NCBI GenBank assembly: GCA_002353825.1
Contig: DEKJ01000028.1
Location: forward strand, 169,688-223,067
Source of the DNA: Prevotella sp. UBA2725
GTDB taxonomy: Bacteria > Bacteroidota > Bacteroidia > Bacteroidales > Bacteroidaceae
Direction: 5' to 3'
DNA length: 53,380 nucleotides
The notes under the pieces: generated by a model
What the model saw: the letters and a program-made list of their open reading frames with translations, nothing else
Told to the model about the DNA's origin: nothing
The model's database searches: none
In this document: positions 42,352 to 50,903 of the stretch, piece by piece
How positions within the stretch are numbered: the first letter of the stretch is position 1
Layout: each line of letters starts with the position of its first letter
Made by a program: the position numbers and the translations under genes

Positions 42352-43620
42352 ATGGGACAATTTATAGGCGTAAGCATAGCAGTGTTTCTCATCACCATCC
42401 TCATCTTGGTGGTGGTGCTGCTTATCGCTAAGAAATATCTCAGCCCTAGCGGAAAGGTGACGATTACCATCAACGGTGACAAGAAGATCGAGGTCGAACA
42501 GGGCGGCTCACTGCTCTCTACCCTCAACGAGAACGGCGTGCACCTCTCCTCTGCTTGCGGCGGTAAAGGCAGCTGCGGACAGTGCCGTCTGCAGGTGCTC
42601 GAAGGTGGCGGTGAGATTCTCGACACGGAGAAGGGCCACTTCACACGTAAAGAGATCAAAGACCACTGGCGTCTCGGATGCCAGACGAAGGTGCATGGTG
42701 ACCTTAGCATCAAGGTCTCCGACGCTATCCTCAACGTCAAGGAATGGGAGTGCACCGTCATCTCCAACAACAACGTATCGAGCTTCATCAAGGAGTTCAA
42801 GGTGGCACTGCCACCGGGTGAGCACATGGACTTCATCCCAGGCTCCTACGCACAGATCTATATCCCTGCCTACGACACCATCGACTACGACAAGGATATC
42901 GACAAGTCGCTCATCGGTGATGAGTATATCGGTGCATGGAAGAAGTTCAACATCTTCTCCCTCAAGGCCCACAACCCCGAGCCAACCATCCGTGCCTACT
43001 CTATGGCTAACTATCCTGCCGAGGGTGACATCATCACGCTGACGGTACGTATCGCTACCACTCCGTTCAAGCCGCGCCCACAGGTCGGTTTCCAGGATGT
43101 GCCGACAGGTATCGGCTCCAGTTACATCTTCTCGCTCAAGCCGGGCGACAAGGTACGCATGAGTGGCCCTTACGGTGACTTCCATCCGCGCTTCAACTCG
43201 AAGAAAGAGATGATCTGGATCGGTGGTGGTGCCGGTATGGCTCCGCTGCGCTCACAGATCATGTATATGACGCGTCAGATTCATTGCACCGACCGTGAGA
43301 TGCACTTCTTCTATGGCGCCCGCTCACTCTCCGAGGCTTTCTTCCTCGAGGACTTCTGGGAGCTGGAGAAGGAGTTCCCCAACTTCCACATGCATCTCTC
43401 CCTCGACCGTCCGGACCCGAAGGCTGATGAAGCTGGCGTGAAATACTATGCCGGCTTCGCGGTCAACTGCGTGCGCGACACCTACCTCAAGGACCACGAC
43501 GCTCCGGAAGACTGTGAGTACTACCTCTGCGGTCCTCCTATGCTGATCAAGACCGTCACCGACTACCTCGACAGCCTCGGCGTGGAGCCTGAGAGCATCA
43601 TGTACGATAACTTTGGATAA
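42352..43620 (+). CDS. nqrF: Na+-NQR subunit F (NADH dehydrogenase, FAD and 2Fe-2S)
   Basis: A 422-aa entry subunit. An N-terminal TM helix (AVFLITILILVVVLLIA) precedes a ferredoxin-like domain with all four cluster cysteines (C69, C75, C78, C110; SACGGKGSCGQC...LGCQ). The FAD domain has the IRAYSMANYP motif (R-x-Y-S), and the NADH domain has GGGAGMAPLRSQI and the YLCGPPMLIKTVTDYL end. It accepts hydride from NADH and passes electrons to the cluster and on to the membrane subunits. Last gene of the operon, followed 20 nt later by a strong terminator. Confidence 0.96.
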   Translation: MGQFIGVSIAVFLITILILVVVLLIAKKYLSPSGKVTITINGDKKIEVEQGGSLLSTLNENGVHLSSACGGKGSCGQCRLQVLEGGGEILDTEKGHFTRKEIKDHWRLGCQTKVHGDLSIKVSDAILNVKEWECTVISNNNVSSFIKEFKVALPPGEHMDFIPGSYAQIYIPAYDTIDYDKDIDKSLIGDEYIGAWKKFNIFSLKAHNPEPTIRAYSMANYPAEGDIITLTVRIATTPFKPRPQVGFQDVPTGIGSSYIFSLKPGDKVRMSGPYGDFHPRFNSKKEMIWIGGGAGMAPLRSQIMYMTRQIHCTDREMHFFYGARSLSEAFFLEDFWELEKEFPNFHMHLSLDRPDPKADEAGVKYYAGFAVNCVRDTYLKDHDAPEDCEYYLCGPPMLIKTVTDYLDSLGVEPESIMYDNFG

Positions 43621-43640
43621 AACATATCCCCTATAATCAC

Positions 43641-43677
43641 AAAAAAGCCACTGAACGAAACATTCAGCGGCTTTTTT
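43641..43677. terminator. Strong bidirectional terminator after nqrF
   Basis: A6-GCC-A-CTGAA / TTCAG-C-GGC-T6: a 9-bp stem with one mismatch, flanked by six A on the left and six T on the right, so it can end nqr transcripts on the plus strand and the convergent DUF4890 gene on the minus strand. Confidence 0.85.
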
Positions 43678-43682
43678 GTACT

Positions 43683-43783
43683 ATTGCAGGGGCGGCCCTC
43701 GTGGCCGTCCGCCAAACGAAAAGGTAATCAATATTTCAGTTACCCTGCTGTGGGTGGCCGCCACTATGGGCGGCCACTGCAAT
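43683..43783. repeat. GGCCAC-type palindromic element C
   Basis: The outer ends ATTGCAG/CTGCAAT are inverted; inside are two hairpins, GGCGGCC...GGCCGTCCGCC and the perfect 9-bp GTGGCCGCC/GGCGGCCAC (43754-43762 with 43769-43777). Related short forms sit at 22003-22025 and in part near 20030. It lies between nqrF and the stop of the DUF4890 gene; the rest of this gap holds only the terminator. Confidence 0.6.
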
Positions 43784-43792
43784 CAAACATTA

Positions 43793-44278
43793 TCACTCCT
43801 TGCTCTGAGCGCGTGTCTGATGGCGCTGCTCACGGCTTTGCTCGTTCTCCGTATATTTCTTATACTGAGAATCAGTGAAGATAGCCTTCAGCTCTTTGTT
43901 GTAAGCCTCACGGTTCGTCTTCATCTCCTGGCGGCGCTTCGTCATCTCCTCTGAAGACGGAACCTGCTGAGTAGCTCCCGTCTGACCATCGACCTTGGCA
44001 CCTGATTTCTGCCCCATACCTGGTCCATGGCCTTTGCCACCACGTGGTCCACCCATTGGAATCTTGCCGGCATACTTCTTATTCAGAGCTAAGACCTTGG
44101 TCTTCTGAGCATCCGTGAGGCCATAGGTGCTCACCATCTGCTCGGTCATGCGCTGAGCCATCTGCTCCTGTGTAGGCCGCTGACCCTGCTTGTTTCCACT
44201 CTGCTGGTTGTCACTCTGTGCGAAAGCTGCGGCTGACATCATCAGAGCCACAGCCATTGTCATCATAATCTTCTTCAT
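43793..44278 (-). CDS. DUF4890-like, Spy/CpxP-type small periplasmic protein
   Basis: A 161-aa exported protein with a clear signal peptide (MKKIMMTMAVALMMSAAAFAQ). The mature part is glutamine-, lysine- and methionine-rich, with a helix pair around RPTQEQMAQRMTEQMVSTYGLTDAQKTKVLALNKKYAG, a glycine-rich linker (GGPRGGKGHGPGMG) and a second helical part (EEMTKRRQEMKTNREAYNKELKAIFTDSQYKKYTE). This two-helix LTxxQ-like arrangement is typical of DUF4890 and recalls Spy/CpxP chaperones. Its role is unknown, perhaps an envelope stress chaperone. It converges on nqrF; upstream is a 455-nt non-coding region. Confidence 0.8.
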   Translation of the reverse strand: MKKIMMTMAVALMMSAAAFAQSDNQQSGNKQGQRPTQEQMAQRMTEQMVSTYGLTDAQKTKVLALNKKYAGKIPMGGPRGGKGHGPGMGQKSGAKVDGQTGATQQVPSSEEMTKRRQEMKTNREAYNKELKAIFTDSQYKKYTENEQSREQRHQTRAQSKE

Positions 44279-44448
44279 AATTGTTCTTGTTGATTAATAA
44301 TTCTCTTATATTCGTTATTATCGTTTTTGTCGCGACTAATAGTTTGAAGAAGAAAAGGGCAAGAAGTTTAATCCATAACCATCGATTTAGCTTTCTTTGG
44401 AGAATCGCAACAATTATAAAACTCATCGATTTAACCACATAGTCATCG

Positions 44449-44531
44449 CGCCTCATATGTGACGCATTTCCGCCTCATATGTGACGCATTTCCGCCTCAA
44501 TTGTGACGCGTTTCCGCCTCAATTGTGTCCG
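44449..44531. repeat. 22-bp CGCCTCATATGTGACG/CAATTG tandem array
   Basis: Two identical 22-bp units (44449-44470, 44471-44492), a variant with CAATTG instead of CATATG (44493-44514) and a partial fourth unit (from 44515). The unit family also occurs at 16888-16969. It sits in the 44279-44734 gap between the DUF4890 gene and cas3; apart from this array and the cas promoter I see nothing there. Confidence 0.75.
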
Positions 44532-44695
44532 ATTGAATGAGATCTGCAAAAAGGCACTTAGTTTCCTTGATATGTCATATTCCCGAAATAGTTTATTGCC
44601 TCTCAAAAAGTAGATACTCGAGGGTAAATATGCATTTTTTGTTTTTTGTCCTGAAAAAAGAGCACATCAGTGCATGAGAAATACATATTTTTTAT

Positions 44696-44703
44696 TATAT
44701 TTG
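44696..44703 (+). promoter_or_regulatory. -7 box (TATATTTG) of the cas operon
   Basis: An exact TAnnTTTG match 31 nt before the cas3 ATG at 44735, in an AT-rich stretch. It probably drives cas3 through cas2 as one mRNA. Confidence 0.6.
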
Positions 44704-44734
44704 CAGCATCAAGAAACTAGAAGCCATTAACGCT

Positions 44735-46927
44735 ATGATTATATCGCATTACAGAGACAAGGATACACCTCCTCAATCCAATGAAGAACATCAACAGGGT
44801 GTGGCCGAACTGGCATCACAGTTCGCCGCTCAATTTGGTATGGGACAATTCGGCAGGATTCTCGGTCTTCTTCATGACAAGGGTAAAGAGCAGAAAGACT
44901 TCCAGACCTATATTAGGAGGGCATCTGGCATGTGTCCTGATCTTAAAGTAAGTAATCATCCCAACCATGCCTATGTTGGTGCACTGATCGCTCAAAAATA
45001 CTATAAGCCCGTATTGCCACTACTGGCTTACCCCATTATGTGTCACCATGCGGGACTATATGATTATCCTGACTATGAAGCAAAACTGAAGTTGCCAATC
45101 CCTAAAGACGTCACTGTTGCTGATTGCGGAATAACTCCTTCACTACCTCACTGGTCTACTATTCCGAAGCCATACGATTTTAGCAATATTATCCGTATGC
45201 TGTTCTCCTGCCTTGTGGATGCCGATTTCCTTGACACGGAGCGTTATATGAATCCTGAGGAATCAAAACTTCGTGGAGGAAAGAAGACATTGGCTGAACT
45301 AAAGCCTTGTCTTGACCGGTACCTCGCAACACTGAAAGCTGGTGCTCTTGCATCACCCCTCAACATCATCCGCGGGAAGATACAGGATGTCTGTCGTGAG
45401 AAAGCAAACTGTGATCCCGGCTTCTACAGTCTGACAGTTCCGACAGGTGGCGGGAAAACACTCTCCTCGCTTGTCTGGGCATTCAACCATGCCATCACTC
45501 ATCATAAGCAGCGCATCATCATCGCCATACCTTTTACGAGTATCATTGTACAGACAGCTCAGACACTAAGGAACATCTTTGGGAACGAGAACGTATTGGA
45601 GCATCATTCCAATGTATCGTTTTCCGACCGAGCTGATGGTGATGATGACTTGGCGGAGAAAATGAAACTGGCAACGGAAAACTGGGACTATCCTATCATC
45701 GTAACGACTAATGTGCAGCTCTTTGAATCGATGTATTCCAACAAGCCTTCCCATTGCCGCAAGCTTCACAACCTTTGCAATTCTGTTCTTATCCTCGATG
45801 AAGTACAGACGCTTCCCACAGAGTTTCTTCAGCCCATCCTCAATGCGCTGAAGACTTATCAGCGCATGTTCGGTATGTCGGTGCTCTTCACCACTGCCAG
45901 TCAGCCGGAACTTTCCGACTATACCAATCCTAACAATCCTAGCGTTAAACTCGACGGTATAGACAATATAACAGAGCTCATGCCGGAGGACAGCAAGCTC
46001 TACGACAAGCTTCGCAGAGTGGATATCCACATGGAACAAGGGCCAACAACAGTCGAGGCCCTGGCATCAGAACTCCTCAAACATCAGCGAGTGCTGTGTA
46101 TCGTCAACACGCGGCGCGATGCCCAAGAGATCTTCAGCCGTTTGCCTGATGAGGGACTAACTGTCCATTTGTCAAGAATGATGTGCCCGAGACATGTGAG
46201 TCAGGAGATAAACAAGGTGAAGGAAGCGTTGAAGTCGGATGAGTGCCCGGTCATCCGTGTTGTTGCCACTCAGCTTATCGAGGCAGGCGTGGATATCGAT
46301 TTCCCTGTAGTCTATCGTCAAGAGGCGGGTTTGGATTCTGTTATTCAGGCTGCAGGCAGATGCAACCGTGAGGGAAAGATGTCGATCGGCAACGCCTATG
46401 TCTTCTCTTTGGGCAAGCCGTTACCCAAGGGATATCTCACCTACACCAATGAAGCCCGCAAGAACATGCTCTCGCATGAGTTTGACTGGCTGAGTCCAGC
46501 GGCAATGAAGGTATACTTCCGGCAGAAGTATGCACGAGTCTCTACATTCGATAAAGCATTGATATTTAATAAAGATAAAGTCAATTGCAAGCCTCTACTT
46601 GCAAAGCCACGAGAGCTGATGTTCTCCTCTGCGGCCAAGGCCTTCCGACTGATCGATGATTCAGCCATCAGTGTCATCGTCAACTGGGGCGACTCCATGG
46701 CTTTAGTAGAAAAGTTGAAGGCAGCCGGTCCTACTTACAGCCTCATGAAGGAGCTTAGCCAGTATACCGTCAATATCTATGAGCGTGACTTCAAGCGGCT
46801 GATGCAGGGAGGGCTGGTGGAGGAGCCTTATGAAGGTATCTATGTCATCCCCGACCGTGCACAGTATGATGTTAAGTCAGGCTTGAAATTAGATAATCAC
46901 TGGATGGAAGAAATATTAATTCATTAA
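44735..46927 (+). CDS. cas3: CRISPR-associated helicase-nuclease Cas3, type I-C
   Basis: A 730-aa interference nuclease. The N-terminal HD domain carries HD (H47-D48 in LLHDKG) and later histidines (NHPNHAYVGAL, CHHAGL) for metal binding. The SF2 helicase has Walker A GGGKT (G238-T242), DEVQ (D355-Q358, replacing DEAH), TTAS in place of motif III SAT, and motif VI QAAGRCNREG preceded by TQLIEAGVDIDF. Cas3 is recruited by target-bound Cascade and degrades the non-target strand 3' to 5'. All catalytic residues are present. First gene of seven in the canonical I-C order; cas5c begins 9 nt later. A somewhat compact Cas3, normal for subtype I-C. Confidence 0.96.
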   Translation: MIISHYRDKDTPPQSNEEHQQGVAELASQFAAQFGMGQFGRILGLLHDKGKEQKDFQTYIRRASGMCPDLKVSNHPNHAYVGALIAQKYYKPVLPLLAYPIMCHHAGLYDYPDYEAKLKLPIPKDVTVADCGITPSLPHWSTIPKPYDFSNIIRMLFSCLVDADFLDTERYMNPEESKLRGGKKTLAELKPCLDRYLATLKAGALASPLNIIRGKIQDVCREKANCDPGFYSLTVPTGGGKTLSSLVWAFNHAITHHKQRIIIAIPFTSIIVQTAQTLRNIFGNENVLEHHSNVSFSDRADGDDDLAEKMKLATENWDYPIIVTTNVQLFESMYSNKPSHCRKLHNLCNSVLILDEVQTLPTEFLQPILNALKTYQRMFGMSVLFTTASQPELSDYTNPNNPSVKLDGIDNITELMPEDSKLYDKLRRVDIHMEQGPTTVEALASELLKHQRVLCIVNTRRDAQEIFSRLPDEGLTVHLSRMMCPRHVSQEINKVKEALKSDECPVIRVVATQLIEAGVDIDFPVVYRQEAGLDSVIQAAGRCNREGKMSIGNAYVFSLGKPLPKGYLTYTNEARKNMLSHEFDWLSPAAMKVYFRQKYARVSTFDKALIFNKDKVNCKPLLAKPRELMFSSAAKAFRLIDDSAISVIVNWGDSMALVEKLKAAGPTYSLMKELSQYTVNIYERDFKRLMQGGLVEEPYEGIYVIPDRAQYDVKSGLKLDNHWMEEILIH

Positions 46928-46936
46928 ACAAGATAT

Positions 46937-47641
46937 ATGGAATATCATGACAAAGAATTTTGTTTGGAGGTATGGGGGGCGATGGCTTGCTTTACCCGGC
47001 CGGAACTGAAAGTGGAGCGTGTCAGCTACGATGTCATTACGCCGTCGGCAGCACGAGCCATCTTCGAAGCGATATTCTGGAAGCCTGCCATCCGCTGGCA
47101 GGTGACGAAGATCGAAGTTCTCAATCCCATCCGCTGGACATCAGTGAGGCGTAATGAGGTGGGAGCAGTAGGCGGTAAGAATTCTACAGGCATATTTATC
47201 GAGGATAAGCGTCAGCAGAAGAACAGTCTGCTACTGAAGGACGTGCGCTATCGCCTTTGGGCGAAACTCGTGTTCATTCCCAAATGGAAGAGAGCAGAGA
47301 CCAAGAATCCGCTTATCGACCGTGAGGAGGATGCTATGCTCCATAAAGATGAGAACCCCGGAAAGTACAACGCTATGTTCGAACGCAGGGCAGGCAAGGG
47401 GCAGTGCTTCAATCAGCCTTATCTCGGCACTCGTGAGTGCTCGTGCGCTTTCCGTCTCGTCAATCCGGAGGAAGAGCAGTTGGCTGCGTCCATCCATGAG
47501 TCACGCGACCTTGGCATCATGCTTTACGACATGGACTTCAAGGACAATCCCGAGAAGCCTGATGCTATGTTCTATCGTGCCAATATGGTCGATGGCGTCA
47601 TCATTGTTCCACCTTTAGATAGTGAGGAGATACTGAGATGA
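46937..47641 (+). CDS. cas5c: Cas5c (Cas5d), crRNA-processing Cascade subunit, type I-C
   Basis: A 234-aa RAMP-fold protein. In type I-C there is no Cas6; Cas5c cuts the pre-crRNA at the base of the repeat hairpin and stays on the 5' handle. Typical pieces: FCLEVWGAMACFTRPELKVERVSYDVITPSAARAIFEAIFWKPAIRWQV, RQQKNSLLLKDVRYRLWAKL, GQCFNQPYLGTRECSCAF and the end DGVIIVPPL. The catalytic residues were not placed by position here. Its stop overlaps the cas8c start (ATGA). GC-richer than the following cas8c N-terminal half. Confidence 0.95.
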   Translation: MEYHDKEFCLEVWGAMACFTRPELKVERVSYDVITPSAARAIFEAIFWKPAIRWQVTKIEVLNPIRWTSVRRNEVGAVGGKNSTGIFIEDKRQQKNSLLLKDVRYRLWAKLVFIPKWKRAETKNPLIDREEDAMLHKDENPGKYNAMFERRAGKGQCFNQPYLGTRECSCAFRLVNPEEEQLAASIHESRDLGIMLYDMDFKDNPEKPDAMFYRANMVDGVIIVPPLDSEEILR

Positions 47642-49362
47642 TACTGAAAGCATTATATGACTATTACAACAGAAGTGATGATTCTGTTCCTTTCGGATAT
47701 AAGTATGTTCAGATGTCATTTGTTCTGGTTATCAGCAAAGATGGCAAGTTATTGGGAATTGAGGACTATCGTGATGAAAATGGGAAAGGCAAAGAATGCC
47801 TTGTTCCTAATGGAGATCATAAAAACGGTTTGACCCCAATGCTATTTTATGATAATCCTCAATATCTTCTCGATTACTCTGATCAAGAGGATACTAAAAA
47901 GAGGACTACAGCTCACAGAAAGCATTTGTCGTTCGTTGAAAGATGTAAGAAGGTTGCTGATAAATCTCAAGATGGTGATCTTATGGCTGTATGCAAATTT
48001 TACGAGAATGGTGAATTATGCAAAGTGAGCGAGGATCCGTTGTGGAATGATATTACCAAAAATCCTCATGTATGGCTGACTTTTAGAATAGACGGTCATG
48101 CTGAATTAGTCGTATCAAAATCATTCCTACTTGACTTCAATGACGATGATAATCCTACTGAAGGAAGATGCCTTGTAACAGGTAAGAGGCAGGAAATAGT
48201 TAGAATATGTACCCCGACTCCCATCAGAGGTTCTCAATCATCAGCAAAATTAGTATCGTATAATGATGAGAGCTATTGCTCTTATGGCAAAGAGCAGGGA
48301 GAAAATGCAACTATATCAAAGGAGGCTGACTTTGCATTCTCGTCTGCTTTGAAAGCTCTTACAGCGAAAGGCTCAAGGAATAAGTTTGAGATTGGTTCAC
48401 GTATCTATCTCTTTTGGGCTTCTTCAAAAGATGCGACATCAAGGAATGCGGAGGAAGCATTGTATACGATGTTTGGAGCTACTGAAGATGATGATCCGAA
48501 TAAAAGAATAGAGTTAGCATGTCAAGTCTTCAAGGACATATTTTCAGGGAAGAGACCCGTGTCTGATGAAGATAAATTCTATTTTCTAGGTATTACAGCT
48601 CCGAATCCGGCTCGCATCGCTGTGGTCTACTGGAACGAATGCAAGCTGAAGGACTTTGCTCGGATTATCCTCCGACATTTTGATGATATGGAGATCATAG
48701 ATACGCGTTCCGATGACAAGAAGCGTCCTTATCAGGGATTGCACCAGATGATGGGGGCCGTAACACTTAGCGGCAAGTCGTCCGATGTGCAGCCAAATCT
48801 TCCTGATGCCACCATCAAGAGCATCCTGCAGGGCTTGCCTTATCCCGTATCGCTCGTGCAGGCTTGCATCCGCCGTGTCAGAGCTGAACAGGATATTTCT
48901 CCTTACGGCTCGCCATGTAGAGTGGCTATTCTGAAGGCTTATCTGAACAGAATAAACGATAACAACAAAAAGATAGAAGTTATGTTAGACAAACAAAATG
49001 ACAACGTAGGATATCTCTGTGGCCGCCTGTTCGCTACCATAGAGAAGATTCAGGAGGAAGCAAACAATATACATAACGTCCGCGACCGTTATCTGAATGC
49101 TGCCAGTTCCGCTCCGTCAACAGTATTCGCAACATTGCTCAACCTCTCACAACATCATTTGGAGAAGCTCTCTCAGAACCGACAGATTTTCTTCCAGAAG
49201 ACTGAACAAGAGATTATCGGCAAATTACCTGCCGACGGTTTCCCGTCACACCTCGACTTGAATGATCAGGGCCGCTTCTTCGTTGGTTACTATCATCAGC
49301 GTCAGGACTTCTTCACGAGCAAGGAGGACAAGGAGGAGACAGAAAAGTGGAACAACTTATAA
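47638..49362 (+). CDS. cas8c: Cas8c (Csd1), large Cascade subunit, type I-C
   Basis: A 574-aa subunit that reads the PAM and opens target DNA in the I-C Cascade. Recognisable family text: MILKALYDYYNR at the start, LVTGKRQEIVRICTPTPIRGSQSSAKLVSYNDESYCSYGKEQGENATIS in the middle, YFLGITAPNPARIAVVYWNECKL, and the helical C-terminus GYLCGRLFATIEKIQEEA. The C-terminal part of cas8c in I-C also yields a small Cas11-like protein from an internal start; I did not locate that start with confidence. Nucleotide composition changes within the gene: up to about 48,590 it is AT-rich, after that GC-rich like cas7. Translationally coupled to cas5c. Confidence 0.95.
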   Translation: MILKALYDYYNRSDDSVPFGYKYVQMSFVLVISKDGKLLGIEDYRDENGKGKECLVPNGDHKNGLTPMLFYDNPQYLLDYSDQEDTKKRTTAHRKHLSFVERCKKVADKSQDGDLMAVCKFYENGELCKVSEDPLWNDITKNPHVWLTFRIDGHAELVVSKSFLLDFNDDDNPTEGRCLVTGKRQEIVRICTPTPIRGSQSSAKLVSYNDESYCSYGKEQGENATISKEADFAFSSALKALTAKGSRNKFEIGSRIYLFWASSKDATSRNAEEALYTMFGATEDDDPNKRIELACQVFKDIFSGKRPVSDEDKFYFLGITAPNPARIAVVYWNECKLKDFARIILRHFDDMEIIDTRSDDKKRPYQGLHQMMGAVTLSGKSSDVQPNLPDATIKSILQGLPYPVSLVQACIRRVRAEQDISPYGSPCRVAILKAYLNRINDNNKKIEVMLDKQNDNVGYLCGRLFATIEKIQEEANNIHNVRDRYLNAASSAPSTVFATLLNLSQHHLEKLSQNRQIFFQKTEQEIIGKLPADGFPSHLDLNDQGRFFVGYYHQRQDFFTSKEDKEETEKWNNL

Positions 49363-49372
49363 TACAGATATT

Positions 49373-50221
49373 ATGTCAGAATTAAAGAACAGAATTGATT
49401 TCGTCTACGTCTTCGATGTACAAGACGGAAACCCAAATGGTGATCCCGATGCCGGCAATCTGCCGCGTGCCGATGCTGAGATAGGTATGGGTCTTGTAAC
49501 CGATGTATGCCTGAAGCGCAAGGTGCGCAACTATGTTGAGGTAGCCAAGGCAGGCGTTGAGGGCTACGACATCTTCATCAAGGAGAAAGCAGTGCTTGAC
49601 AATCTCGTAGAAGCAATCTACGATACCGAAGAAGTGAAGACTCACAAATCGAAGGCCGAGCAGAAGGATGCTGCCAAGAAAGCGCTTTGCGACAAGTATT
49701 TCGACATCCGCACCTTCGGAGCCGTCATAGCGACGACCGACAAGCAGGGACAGGTGAGAGGCCCTATCCAACTGACTTTTGCCCGTTCTGCCGATCCTAT
49801 CAACGCAGAAGAGCACTCCATCACCCGTATGGCAGTGACTAAGGAGGCTGACATCGACAAGGAGCGCACAATGGGACGCAAGTCCACCGTTCCTTACGGT
49901 CTCTATGTCTGCCATGGCTTCATTTCTGCCAACCTTGCCCGTCAGACTGGCTTTGACGAGGATGACCTTCAGCTCTTCTGGGATGCGCTGAAGAACATGT
50001 TCGATGTCGACCGCTCTGCAGCTCGCGGACTGATGAGCGCTCAGAAGCTCATTGTCTTCAAGCACGACTCTGTCCTCGGCAACGCCCCTGCCAATAAGCT
50101 CTTCAATCTCGTGAAGGTCGAGAAGGTTTCTACAGGTGTGCCCCGCAAGTTCAGCGACTATCGTGTGACCGTCGATACCGAAAATGTTCCTACAGGCGTA
50201 ACAGTCAAAGAACTAATCTGA
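49373..50221 (+). CDS. cas7c: Cas7c (Csd2), Cascade backbone subunit, type I-C
   Basis: A 282-aa RAMP-fold protein of the Csd2/Csh2 group. Several copies coat the crRNA spacer. The start at ATG 49373 (MSELKNRIDFVYVFDVQDGNPNGDPDAGNLPR) is certain from the family pattern; a longer frame from 49262 would run inside cas8c and is rejected. Other landmarks: FGAVIATTDKQGQVRGPIQLTFARSADPI and RTMGRKSTVPYGLYVCHGFISA. It lies 10 nt after cas8c and 10 nt before cas4, and is probably the most highly translated of the Cascade genes. Confidence 0.96.
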   Translation: MSELKNRIDFVYVFDVQDGNPNGDPDAGNLPRADAEIGMGLVTDVCLKRKVRNYVEVAKAGVEGYDIFIKEKAVLDNLVEAIYDTEEVKTHKSKAEQKDAAKKALCDKYFDIRTFGAVIATTDKQGQVRGPIQLTFARSADPINAEEHSITRMAVTKEADIDKERTMGRKSTVPYGLYVCHGFISANLARQTGFDEDDLQLFWDALKNMFDVDRSAARGLMSAQKLIVFKHDSVLGNAPANKLFNLVKVEKVSTGVPRKFSDYRVTVDTENVPTGVTVKELI

Positions 50222-50231
50222 TAGGCTCTGT

Positions 50232-50903
50232 ATGTACACAGACGATGATATGCTCATGTTGTCGGGGATACAGCACTATAGGTTCTGTCCCCGGCAATGG
50301 GCACTGATACATATTGAACAGTTGTGGGAAGAGAATAGACTAACGACGGAGGGAGACATCCTGCATAAGCATGTCGATGACCCTTTTTATCGGCAGAAGT
50401 GCGGCGACTATGTCTCTCTCCGCGCCGTGAGCATCGCTTCCCATGAACTGGGACTCTATGGCATCTCCGACATCATAGAACTGAGGCCGACCGATGATTC
50501 CAGCAACTTTATTACTCATCCGAAGTATCCAGGGAAGTGGATGCCCGTGCCTGTGGAGTATAAGCATGGGCGTCCCAAGCACCACCAGATAGACGAGGTG
50601 CAGTTGGCAGCCCAGGTGATGTGCCTGGAAGAGCAATATCATATCTCGCTGTCCCTCGGCGTACTGTACTATGCTGAAATAAAAAGGAGAGTGGAAGTCG
50701 AGATTACATCGGAGCTGCGAAACATCGTCAGGCAGTGCTCTTCCGAGATGCATCGCATTTATGCCAACGCCATCATTCCGCAAGGGGAATATACGTGTCA
50801 TTGCGATAGATGCTCTTTGCTTAACGTGTGTATGCCAACAAGAAAGGAAGTGACCAAGGCTTCCTACTATCTAAGAAAGAATCTATATGAGGAAACTACT
50901 TAA
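50232..50903 (+). CDS. cas4: Cas4 RecB-like exonuclease, type I-C
   Basis: A 223-aa adaptation nuclease. It has the iron-sulfur cysteines (C19 in RFCPRQW; C191, C194 and C200 in the CHCDRC...C cluster, with C189 alongside), and the RecB nuclease core with the Asp in GISDIIEL and E-Y-K in PVEYKHG, followed by QLAAQVMCLEE. Cas4 trims prespacers and selects the PAM end before Cas1-Cas2 integrate them. The 3' end overlaps the cas1 start by 17 nt, so they are coupled. Confidence 0.95.
   Translation: MYTDDDMLMLSGIQHYRFCPRQWALIHIEQLWEENRLTTEGDILHKHVDDPFYRQKCGDYVSLRAVSIASHELGLYGISDIIELRPTDDSSNFITHPKYPGKWMPVPVEYKHGRPKHHQIDEVQLAAQVMCLEEQYHISLSLGVLYYAEIKRRVEVEITSELRNIVRQCSSEMHRIYANAIIPQGEYTCHCDRCSLLNVCMPTRKEVTKASYYLRKNLYEETT

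Noticed and set aside
49262..49372. Longer start for cas7c inside cas8c
   Set aside because: The arginine/serine-rich extension is a frame shadow; the family start MSELKNRIDFVYVFD begins at 49373.
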